DNA of 64,000 bases from Macrobrachium rosenbergii (taxonomy: Eukaryota; Arthropoda; Malacostraca; Decapoda; Palaemonidae). The stretch spans positions 39,088,606-39,152,605 of the forward strand of contig NC_089789.1 in the NCBI RefSeq assembly GCF_040412425.1, read 5' to 3'. A model generated the notes under the pieces. That model saw only the letters and a program-made list of their open reading frames with translations, made no database searches and was not told where the DNA came from. Each line of letters begins with the position of its first letter. Within the stretch, counting starts at the first letter, position 1. Both the position numbers and the translations under genes were made by a program. Positions 38,683 through 50,321 of this stretch are shown in pieces.

Positions 38683-39950
38683 CTTAGTTGTACGGTTAAT
38701 GGTCATGCTTAGTCAAGGGTGACTATGCTATGAGTCACTCTTTGAAAAATTAGTCTTGCTAGATTCTGATGTGCAGGATGAGTCATGAGACCAGTCAAAA
38801 GGCTTAAGTGCAGAGCACACTTTTCACTCTTGGCGATAAAATAGTCTGGAATGCCAAAGGTAAGAGACAGAATAACTGGAAGCATACTTTATGAAAAAAT
38901 ATCAGATACTAAAAGGCATGTCATACGCACTAACAAAAAACCAAAGAACGAACACTACGCAAACAGGATTCAACTACTTAAGAGCAAGTGCCAGGCATAG
39001 TATGCACCTCTAAAGCTTTGCACTGGCAATACAAGAGGAAGTGGTGTGTACCCTAGTATTCACATAATCAGAACAGATGAATCCACAGAAGAATATTCAC
39101 TATGACAGGACGGAGGACGGTAATCATTCCACTCAGGAGGCAGTGTTAAAGTGTCTGGAAAATTATCTGATAACTTGTGAAAACTCACTTCAATCTGTTT
39201 ACTGTATACTGTATATAGAAGAGACAAAGTAACTTTTGCCTTGCCATTCTAGAATTTTCACTCAGGGAGGATCTGTAGCAATTGGCTTTGATAAGGTAGA
39301 CAAAGGATTAGCAGTGAGGTCAATAAAGAAAATTAAGTTGAAGTGAAACCCCAGTATCTGTGCCATTGGCAAAAATATTTAGTATAATTTAAATGGAGTA
39401 CTGCCTTCACAAAGTACATTATGGAATGAAAGAATAGTTTGACATCATCACATTGAGTGTTGTTTCCCTGTAGCTCATTCTCATACTCTACTGACTACAT
39501 TTTCTGATTCATTCCAGATCACTGTAAGCTCTGCAGCAACTTCTTTTGTATTTGCAGAGGACAAATGAATACCAGAGTGGCTTAACTGCATACTGTGCTG
39601 ATATCAGAAAACTAAAAGAATTCCAGAGCTGACTTACCATGCTAATCAATAACATCATCCACATGACAATCCCTGTGCTTGGTACTGAAGTTTCCAGAAG
39701 ATGGCAAAGGAAGCCACATAGTTAAGGAATTGTCCCAAACACACTTTTTGTAACGGGCAGTCAAATAGTCACCACTGCTGCAGTTGTGATAGGCTCCAAA
39801 TACATATGCATTACAATACTGTATGAGCTCAAAACTTTGAAACATAAATGCTGGCACTGTATTGATTAGTTGCTTCCTAGTCACTGCAACCTTCCTCCCC
39901 TTAATCTTCAAGATGAAAAGATTGCAATATTATTGCAAGGACATAAACCA
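36830..39950. other. Intergenic, possible unidentified repeats
   Basis: Moderately less AT-rich than its surroundings, with short open frames (for example 37421-37714) that may be remains of mobile elements, but no motif I can name. Confidence 0.3.
38611..38681. repeat. (AAT)n microsatellite
   Basis: AAT run with an early aac interruption. Confidence 0.97.
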
Positions 39951-39952
39951 TA

Positions 39953-40335
39953 TATTATTATTATTATTATTTAGAAGATGAACCCTATTCATATGGAACA
40001 AGTCTACAAGGGCCATTGACTTGAAATTCAGGCTTCCAAAGAATATGGTGTGCATTGGAAAGAAGTAACAGAAGATATTATGAAATACAGTACAGCAAGA
40101 GATCAGTTATTGAAATAGAAAAAATAAATCAACAAATTAATGAATAAATAAATAAAAATGTATGTAAATGATTAATACAAGGCTTGTCTAAGGATAGTAA
40201 TACATTACATCTTCGCTCAAACTTTTGATGTTCCAATTGCACAACATCCTCAGGAAGACTGTTCCACAGTCCTACGGTGTGAGTAATATGGGATCTCTGG
40301 AAAAGAGAAGTTCAACAGCAAGGCACATTTACTGC
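39953..40335 (-). mobile_element. Non-LTR retrotransposon (LINE) 3' end, minus strand
   Basis: Read on the minus strand, 40273-40213 encodes GLWNSLPEDVVQLEHQKFER. This has the LWNxLPxxVV pattern typical of the C-terminus of LINE ORF2 proteins. A 3' UTR-like part follows and ends in a TAA-repeat tail (39953-39971 on the plus strand is ATT-repeat). The 3' UTR part is shared with 3060-3275. The 5' part of the element is absent, as usual for truncated LINE copies. Confidence 0.7.
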
Positions 40336-40339
40336 ATTT

Positions 40340-43300
40340 TGGTGCTGCTGTTCAGCAAATCTGGTCGCTCTCAGCAGGAAAAGAAGATCTAGAATCGTTG
40401 CGCATAGTCCTCACAGTTTTAGTTTGGAAAATGGTTCAACTCATGTTACATACCCTTGTACTATAAGTTTGCTGACATATAACAAAACCATCAACTACAT
40501 TACAGTACAGTGGATTAATTAACACTAAATTACCAATCAATAGGATGTCTATAAAGAAAGTGGAAATCTGCTGAGCACACATTGGTGGGTATGGGTAAGG
40601 AGAGACATCAAAAGGGGTACCCAAAATTGAGCTGGATTAGCCAGTGAGTCAACTTGATGAAACCTAATAGTAAATGTGTGGCAGAATGCCATGTGTCATG
40701 AACAGATGCTCTCTGACAATTTTTGGGGTGGGTTCCACCTGCCCTACTGCATAACAGATACCCAAAAATGTAGTTGGATCATTAAGTGAACTTTTTTTAA
40801 GAAACCCATGGTAGAATATTTTTCAGCAACCTTATTACTAAGACAGATCAACAGTCATGTCTAGTGGTGGGTCAACCACATCAAATATGCCCAAATGCTC
40901 CAAACCTTAAAATTGGCTACTGGTATGTTTGCTATAGTTCCCAGTATCACAAATGAGCATTTTTAAACCTTTTCAGATGTAGGGAGTGGCCATTAGGACA
41001 ATTTACGCTACACTATGAGTCAACCTGATAAAAAACGCTTGGTTTCATCCCAAGTCCTGTCAACAGCAACCAACAGACATTTTCAATGATGGGTTGTGGC
41101 TGCCAGATATGTCTAGCACCCATTGGCAACGTTTAACCTATTGGTACTAATACACTGTCTGGTATGTGGTGGTTGGCCCTTCAAACCAGACTTGCATAAG
41201 TAGATAAGTCATTTAAGGGCTGTCTCTAAAGTCACATTTTCAGCTCTATTTCACAGGTGTGCAACAGTAGGGCTCTGAGTTGGCCTTGCTTACATTTTTC
41301 TCCCAGCTGAACATACAACAGAAAAGTAAATGCTCTATACTTGACTGCTCCCTGTGCTATTAAACCTAATTATCTTGGGCTAAATTGTGGACTATAATCC
41401 TTTAGTTGCATACTTAAGCATAATTATATCCATTGTCTGCTGAAGTAAATACTGTATGGTTAGGATAAAGTTCAATAATGGAGATATTAATAAAAATAAT
41501 TTTACATCCAGCCTATCTCCATGGTTAATCTTTACATGCAAATTCACTTCTTCCCTGGCTGTGACTGGTAAAGCATGGTGATTTTGAAATGGATATAAAA
41601 ACTGAATGCTTATACATAAGTAAATGTCTTGAATTTGTCAGTTATTCTGTTAAGCTATGATACCATGGAAAGAAATAACTGCTGCATTGTCTTAAAAGTC
41701 TTGACTTTCAGGTAAAAACAGGATTCTTGTTGCCAAGTGTTGTGGTACTAAGGATGTGATAAATTCTCCAGACTATGCAGTGTGATTCAATGAATGCCAT
41801 TACAAATGTATACACATGAAAATAAAAGGCGAGTCTAGTAGTGCTTTCAGCAACGACAGTACCATAACATATTCTTCTGATTTTCTCCTCCAAATGTAAA
41901 ACTTGACAATACTGTAGCTCAACAGCCATTCCAAGATTCAACAATGGCAAATAATGGAGAATATTCTCCAAGACAGCTTAAGTAGGACACTGCACCATAA
42001 GTTGGGTTAGGTAGGAGATGACCTATAAGCCAACGTGCCACCCAAATTAACCAGTGGCATAAGAATGGGAGAAACATCATTCAAAAACTGCCATATCCAG
42101 AGATTTCACCTAGTTTTACCAAATAATAGTCTTATAATTATCAGCTCCTAAGGCCCAGTCGCAACAAAATTTGGTACATCATATAGTTATACACAAACTG
42201 TAATTATCATGTTGGTTTATTTTTGGAGGCCATCCATAAGTCCTTTCAATTTTTCCCAATAAAGTTCCTAACAATAACCCTATTTTTTCTTTCCTGTTAA
42301 CACAGGCATTCAAACTATGGGCTAAGCTAAAGGATTTTCAATAGTTTCCAAACAATTCAGTATCATTCTAACTTTGTTACCAACTAAAGAAACCTTAGTT
42401 CTTTGTTTATACTGAAAGAGTGTTTCACATACTTTCTGGCATCCATGCATCTTGCTGCACAAGTTTATACAAAGTAAACAATATTTATAACAAAACTTAT
42501 TTTTATTTTTGGGGGGGAGTTAAAGGCCAATGGGACACATAAAATAATGCTCTGCTTTTACCAAACTAAAAAAAAATCTTACAAAAGGAAACGGAAGGAT
42601 GAAGGATGGGCTTAATGCATAAACAGACCTATCTTTTAAAGAAGAAAGATTACATCAGATCAACAGAAGCAAGTGGAGAATTACACAGCTTGGCAGAATA
42701 AAAGAAATGGTCACTGAATGACCAACATCACCTTTACAAAGTTCCTTTGTCTATGTGGAGCAAAATGAAGGAGGAAAGTTGTCCAATACTTTCCCAATCA
42801 CAGTAATGTAAGTTAAATTAATGCACTGGAAGTATCATTAATGCATGATAATAAAAAAAAAGGTTTCCTCAACAATAATATTGTTGATAAACAAATATGC
42901 TATATGCAGCCCTATAGTACATATACTACAGTAACAAGTTTTCTATCAAAATCAAGGAAAATTTGCAGGTTTTTTACGCAATGTCACAGCTGATATACAG
43001 TATATACTGAGGTGATAGATGCTATTAACCAATGTACTACAATGCAGGAACTACCGGTATTTACTAGTGGAATTAAACAAAAGACTTAAATTCACCTTAT
43101 GCAAAAGCAATAGGGCTACCTCTTGATAAAGATAGTGCTATTTTTTTTAACATAGAAAACAATCAGCCCATGAAACAACACACTTACCCTACCATTTGGT
43201 GTCTAAGTGGCATCACAAGTTACCATAAGAAATCACTTTTATGATACAGCTTTTGCGTCTGTGTGTAGCTGTTGAATTAAGCTAGCCTAACCTAGCTAAA

Positions 43301-43890
43301 GTGGTTTTACTCTGGACGTACTATACATAAGCTTGCATAGCAAATTCATCTGAAGGCTATGCCAGCATTATCACCAATTCCCTCCGAACCTAAACTATCT
43401 AAAATCAACCCAGCTAGATGACCTAAGGTAAGTTATCAGAAGAATGGCATAAATTGAGACCAACTAGGTAAACTTTGGTAAAATTTTCCTTTAAACCATT
43501 TTCACAGTTTGGACTTGAAAATATAATTCTATATTTTAATATGTGCTTTGAATGTCTGTTTGTTCCTTTTGCTGTAAAGTTTAACATAATCCAAACACAA
43601 CTTCCACAGTAGGACATAAAAAAAAAAAGACGGTAAATATTTCAGTCACTGTCAATTTACGATTGATTTGATCAGGAGTTTCGTACTAATCTTATTAAGG
43701 AGACAACATCGCAACATAAAAACTCCATTATCAAATAAGGTAATGACTGAGAGTAAAATACGTTTTTAAGACCTGAGCAACAGATTATCAGGTAATTCTA
43801 AGTATTAGCTCCGGGCCTGTTTTTATCTTGGAAACTGGTTTTTTCCACACTTTTAGGGCTTCTGATACTGGCGGTGCATTTGTTTGTTGT
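40340..43890. other. Intergenic, nothing recognised
   Basis: No exon, RNA gene or clear repeat seen. Short frames on the minus strand lack coding character. Confidence 0.4.
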
Positions 43891-43892
43891 CG

Positions 43893-44470
43893 GCCAAATG
43901 GAATGTCCCTTCGCTGTGTTTAGTACTGGCCCAGGGTGGTCGGTACCCATACATTAACAAGTTATTGCACTTGTCGGACGGGATATGAACCGTTTCAAAC
44001 AGACGTACCTGTGCTCTGTCTTGTGAAGATCGCATGTGGAAACCCCTTGTTGGATGGGCTTCAGGGGTTAATTACAGGTTAATTACATTTGTGCGACAAA
44101 AATTGAAGGTAAATCCATAATTAGCAACCAGAAAACTGTAGAAAAAGTCAAGTTAGAAGGAAATTGCCGCCATGGAGCTACTACTTAGCCAAATGGAATG
44201 TCGCTCCGCTGTGTTTAGTACTGGCCTGGGGGGGGAGGTACCTATACTTTAACAAGTTATTGCACTTGCCGGACGGAATATGAACCATTCCAAACAAATG
44301 TACCCATGCTCTGTCTTGTGAAGATCGTGTACGGAAACCCCTTGTTGGATGGACTTCAGGGGTTAATTAAATTCGTGCGATAAAAAATGAAGGTAAATCC
44401 ATAAATAGCAACCAAAAAACTTAGAAAAAGTCAAGTTAGAAGGAAATCGCCGCCGTGGAGCTACTATTTA
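43893..44470. repeat. 295-bp tandem duplication
   Basis: Copy one runs 43893-44187 and copy two 44188-44470, both starting gccaaatggaatgtc and ending gtggagctacta or similar. They differ by point changes and small indels, for example the loss of one acaggttaattac in copy two. Related sequence occurs in CUL4 intron 1. Confidence 0.9.
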
Positions 44471-45144
44471 GATCTACCGATTATCAACAGACCTTAACCT
44501 AGAGGTTAACATAGCCTAACCTAGGCTAAGTTAGCCTCACCGTAAGACTGGCCTAGCCTATCTACCAGTGTCTGTTGCAGGATATGGGATCAGTCTACCG
44601 GTACCGGTAAACTATATAAAAAGTAAGACTTTATCGTAATGAAAACTGTAACAATGAAGACACGTCATGAGGAGCATAAATTGTCCACCAAAGACCTCCT
44701 GGTCATTTGTCCTGAGGAATTATGTATATCTATTAGAAAAGTGGTACGGACTATTACCAATGGTCTTTTAGTAAAGTTTATAATTTGTTGAAGGCAAAAG
44801 ATAAACATTGAAAAAAAATAAGAGGAAAAATTACAAAATAAAAGCAGACTTTGCACATACTGTATGAGTGATGGACACAGATGATCGCAAAGATAAAGTG
44901 AAGTTGTTAATATTTTCGAGAGACTCACGAGGATCGAAGGTTGGACCCACAGAGTAAAGTCAAGAAAATCAGGCAGTGCTTGTCAATTGTCCGTTTGTCA
45001 CCGAGACCCCGACTGTCAATTGAGCCTCCCGCCGCCAGGAGTAAATAGTAGTAGTACTATTAAATGGGAGTTAACTTTGAAACGGCTCCCTTGCTCGTTC
45101 TATCTCTCCTTTGCTAAGTTTCCTAATCTCTGTAATACCATATA

Positions 45145-45149
<5 letters not shown>

Positions 45150-45212
<63 letters not shown>
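45150..45212. repeat. (TA)n microsatellite
   Basis: Pure TA run. A shorter CT then TA run follows at 45412-45441. Confidence 0.97.
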
Positions 45213-45217
<5 letters not shown>

Positions 45218-46396
45218 TTTTTAATACAGTCCTTCCTATTTTCAATTTCTGCTCTGGATAGATCTACGAATAGAAGGATGTTTGCGAAACAAAGCTCTTC
45301 AGAGATGCTATCTTTGTAACGGCACGTCCTAAAACCTGCATTCGTTAACGAGGTTTTTATACACAAAATTTTAATTTCTTTCCTTTTTAGTCTCTTTCCT
45401 CAACATGTGATATTCTCTCTCTCTTATATATATATATATATTCTTTTTCTTCTTGTGGTTGTGCAACTTTCCTAGTTTTATATGATTTCCCGAGACAATT
45501 ATTATTACTGTAAATGCTTTATATCAGCTAGACTTACCATTGCGGTTTCACTTATACTCGCTAATACATCTCTAAATAGTTTAATATGGCGTTCCTCTCT
45601 TCCAGCAATGTGTCACAGCATTTGCACCTACTGAAAATAATAAAAGATATTTTCAATGCGTATTGTAAATTTCTTTGTAATGATTTAGTCACTTTCCTTT
45701 TCATATTCATACCTGGATATTCAATTCTTCCTGTCATTTAATATTTCTGACTATTTTCTTTTTGCATTTAGCTGTTTACTGTGGAATTTCTTCATCCAAT
45801 AATTTTAAAATCTTTTTAGTTCTGCTTTTTTGTTTTTAATTTATTTGTTTACTTTTACTTTTGTGTGCCCTTCCTCTAGAATATTCCACCAGCAGCCTTT
45901 AAATTCCATAGTGTGATATATAAATAATGATGCAACATCATTAAGTGTCGCGCACATTCTCAATACTGCATTTTTCGTGATGCTACTCGAATTATCACTG
46001 TCTGGGATTTCAGCACTGACTTCTGGACTTCAATTAAATTTAAGGGCTTTCTCATTTTCAAGTAAAAATGCACAATTAACTCACCAATTGTAAAATAAAA
46101 AGGTGATCCTGTGCTATGTTAAGAGTTCATTGTTAAAAGGTAAGTCTGCTAACAAATCAACTATATATTAGCACTCTGAATATCATAATATCTATATTTT
46201 CCATATTATTTGATTCAATTGATTTCATGGTTACACTGAACAACACTAAAGCAGTATATGAAGCTCCCTCAAAATTTACCATTTAAAATTTGTTCAGTTG
46301 TTAACTCTCTGGTAAGACAATGAGAGAACACAACTGTAACTAGAATTGCATCACAAGGATAAGAAAAACAGTTCTTGGGCCCTAATGGTAGAAATA

Positions 46397-46399
<3 letters not shown>

Positions 46400-46477
<78 letters not shown>
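46400..46477. repeat. (GA)n microsatellite
   Basis: Pure GA run of nearly 80 bp. Confidence 0.97.
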
Positions 46478-46479
<2 letters not shown>

Positions 46480-49400
46480 CTCTGGATACGCTTCCAGTAG
46501 GTGAACTTATGCATTGAACAAATGTGACAATGATGCATAAAATAACAAGGAAATAGGGCTTGTGTACATTGTCATTATTTATGTCATATATTCGGTGGAA
46601 CATTTGACAAAATGTGCTACATCAAAGATGCTGTGACTAAAAGCATTATGAGAACCAGTACTACTAAAGCCTTCGTCCATTTTAAACGGACGCGTGATAT
46701 TATCATTTTCTAAATGGATAAAATACAACCCGTCGTTTTCATGAAAAAACTGCATATTATTTTACAACTCTAGATATTTCTTTGAACGGAATGATTAGGC
46801 TTAGCCAAATGTAGCAATGTCTAAAAAAAATTAGAAACTGGCGTTTCTGCTAACTCTGTAGACTCTAAAACAAAATATGGCCCAGATGACTGGCATGTTT
46901 GAAATATCACGCTACCCATTTTTGTCTCTGTTTTAATCCTGTTCTCGTCTGTTGATTTCCTACTTGACGTGATAGGATCAAAACCAGTTCTTCTGGCTAG
47001 CGACGTTTTCCTTGTCTCCTCATTAGATCCTAAAATATCTGTTTTCCATAAGGTGACTTTTCTCAAATGGTAAAAATTAGGAAGTTGCAAAATTGTACTA
47101 AGTATTTCTTCAAAACTAATACAGGGTGCCGCATCTCGTGATAGGATTTCTCCTGTATTATCTGAGTTGCACTATACTGCACTGACTTTTTATTAAAAGT
47201 AGAATACCGGTTCGAACGTGTGTTTTGACTCATCAAGCTGTCAACACTACGTGTCCAGAGTACTGAGGAAAACCGCCGTGTGTTATACAGCCAATGAAAG
47301 TTATCTGAGTCGAGATGTACTTCGGATGTTAGTTTTATATTTCGAAATTATAGCCCCAAGACTTTACAATAAGCTCCCGAATTGATATTGGGAGGGCTAG
47401 AGTTCTCAAGGTGAATTCAAGAATTCAAGAAGAAGCTAGATAATAGTGAGGATTTGACTTTTAACATATAAATACTCCGTATGATTCTTCCTATGTCTCT
47501 TCATATGTTTATGAGACATAAAGTCCGAATCGTCCAACACGATTCCCAGAATCGCTCACTCTCCTCCGAAACGTGCAACAGCAAAATAGTTTTATTATTT
47601 AAATAAAGCACCGATATTTAGATTGATTGACTTTTAACATTTTGAGTATTTATCTATAGTACTTTTCACTTAAGTGCGAAATTTATACATTAAATTATCA
47701 ATAGTTAAATCATTCAATCAGCACAAACCTGAGTGATGCCCGATTCTATTAATTTATCAAACGAGACCTTTAAAATGCAGCCAGTATTTTCAGGCAAGTC
47801 GTAAGCATGCACAACCGATGACTACGCTAGCTTTCTGCCTGCATTTTCTTTCTAAAACAGAAAACTAAAAAATTCAAGCATCAGTCTGAATTCTTGTATT
47901 CCACAGTCCAAAATACATCCGTTACGTTACAGTTTGTTTAACGAACTTCAAGTGGAACTGAATAATCTCTCAAGGTTAAGAATAATGAAAATGGGCGCCA
48001 AATACGTTTCGCAAGCATGGGGGGGGGGGGATGTGGGGTGAGAGAGGAGATGAGAGAAACAAGAGGAAATTCTTGCCCTGTGATTGTTTTTATTTACCAG
48101 AGAACATCCGCTGTAACATTTTCTTGGAATGCAAAGTGCAATGAATCATTTACATCTCTGTTTCGATTTACATTGATTTAACATGGTTGTCCCGGATAGG
48201 TCTAAGCTGGCAAGCGGGTGTTAAGATGAAGGAAAAGTTTTGTTGGCTATGATTACTCTCATTTTGACTAAAATGATCGAATAAAAGACGATAAAGAACT
48301 ACTCCAAATATAGTAACATCAGTTTACGTGGGAATGGAAAAGACCAAGTCATAACCTTGATATAATGTTACGTGGAGGAAAATAACTGAACATACGACTA
48401 TTCATTTAGGCTGTACTCCGAAATGTTCTGCTTTTATTATCTGATACAAAAAAATGAATTAAAAACCATTCTCGATAAAAGAATATTCATGAATAAAAAT
48501 ACGTAACCAATATATATAATAGTATGCTTACATAAGATCTTATAGTTAAACATCAAGACAGAGAATGTTTCTTTGCATGGTCTAATAAAATAATTTTTTC
48601 GACTGATTTTACGGTGCTATTTATTCTTATATTAAAAATCTAAGTACAAAACTTTCATATATAGCATACGGAAATAAATATTACAATAGAAACAGATATA
48701 TTATTATATTCATTACAATCCATAAAAACATTATCCTAATTGGGGAAGCTCCCAAGAAAACTTGACCCCAAAAAAGGCCTAAATTTCGCGACAAGTCCTG
48801 CAAGGAGCCTTCAGTTGAGTAGATCCAAATAAAGACGCCTGCAGATAACGGGGACTAAATATTTTTCTCTCATTAACTTTAATGTATTGTTGCTTTGAAT
48901 ACTTCTCAAATATATGTTGAATGCTACCTTTCGTATTAACTCATATCTCGTGGAGTGATCCGAATTCGTAACTCCCTCTTGAAACATGGGCGGCTCTTTT
49001 GCATTTAAGTTTCATGGATACCGTTGTATGTTTACGTTAGGAGGAGGGCTGTTGTCGGTTTAGGGAGTTACATATCTTCTTGCAGTATGGCTGAGATTAC
49101 ACCGTCTCAATCTTATTTACATTTTCCATTTATAACTGCATTATATCTTCTTCGATGTTGTATGTGAACGTTTAATAAAGACGGACTTATTGTAATCTTA
49201 AAGGATATGTTTAAAAAATTTTGTAGAATTTAGTTTGTTTCTTAATACCGGTACAGTTTCGTTATACACCAGAGTCACCCAGCAATGCAAAATTAAAGAT
49301 ACCAATTACTAATGTAAGGCGAGTTATACTGCTTGAAAAAGATACCGATGCTGAGGAGTAAAATTTTACTTATTGAAGGGAATCAAATACGGTGTGTAAC

Positions 49401-50044
49401 AGGATCAAAACAGGCGACATGCGCCGACGACATTATGCGAATGCTTGACTCTCCATCTGCGGAAAAACTAAAGGAGGGATAACAATTTTTCGTATTTAGC
49501 GCAATTTTGTCTATTCTCTAAAAATCCAGGGTTAATACTAACACTAAAGTTTGCTGTAGAAATTTAAGAAACGTACAGTGACGTAGTTTATATCCTGTTA
49601 TGGAGCACCGTGAGGGTATGAGTGGAATGTCTTCTTACAATGCGGTCCGAACATATTGGTCGAAATAAAATATTGAAAGTTGGAATTAATATTCCCTACG
49701 TCGTACGCGGAAGAAAAACAATTAATTTTATTACACACTTTAAAGAATAATGCAGTCATAGATAATGACTAACTGTCGGCGAAAGACTTCACAAACTAAC
49801 GGCAATCAATTTGACACAGCGAATCGGACAAAGCCACAGAGTGTAGGCGCACAGACTCACAGTTCTGTGGTTTGTGTCTGCAGTCACTTGTGTGTTGTTA
49901 TTATTATAATAATTTTTCACGTCTTGCAGACATGAATTGGTGGACAAAGAGTCTCGGGTCTGTATACAGATGACCTGAGAGGAAGGAAGGTGACTGAAAA
50001 GTGTGCGTGAGAGAATTCCAGTGCAAAAGACTAGGCCTAATAAT

Positions 50045-50321
50045 ATGATGTCGAGACAGAGACCATTATTACCACCACAGAGCTTTGAGAGTGTTAAAAC
50101 AAACGGCCAGAGAAAGAGATTTTCTCCCTCCTCTTCTTCCTCTTCCTCCTCTTCTTCTTCGCCACACCTGCAAAAGAGACTTTGCTTAGACATGATGGAA
50201 AATCAGAAGCTCGCGGCTGCGAATTTCTCCGTCGTCGCTCCCAACGGAGTCAGCAAGGGCGCCGTCCTGGGCAAGAAGCAGGGCGCCGAGAAGAAGGTGC
50301 TCTCGATTAAAAACTTCAAGG
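50045..50321 (+). CDS. CUL4: CUL4 exon 1: start codon, polyserine N-terminal extension
   Basis: Two ATGs in tandem (50045 and 50048) open the frame. An in-frame TGA lies upstream at 49991-49993, so no earlier ATG is available in this exon. The product has a basic element, RKRFSP, an eleven-Ser run and then [10 protein letters not shown]. The two basic clusters could act as a nuclear localisation signal, as in CUL4B. The exon ends VLSIKNFK plus one base before gtaaaca. The sequence is more GC-rich than its surroundings. Confidence 0.85.

Larger units (their letters stand above)
44480..50044. other. Upstream region of CUL4
   Basis: Holds the TA and GA microsatellites listed, an AT-rich middle, and near its right end the CUL4 promoter and 5' UTR, which must lie left of 50045. 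I see no convincing TATA box. Base composition becomes more GC-rich and CpG-containing from about 50050 onward. The transcription start cannot be placed from sequence alone. Confidence 0.4.

Noticed and set aside
49789..50193. Minus-strand frame with a polyglutamate run
   Set aside because: It is the complement of the serine-coding triplet run in CUL4 exon 1.
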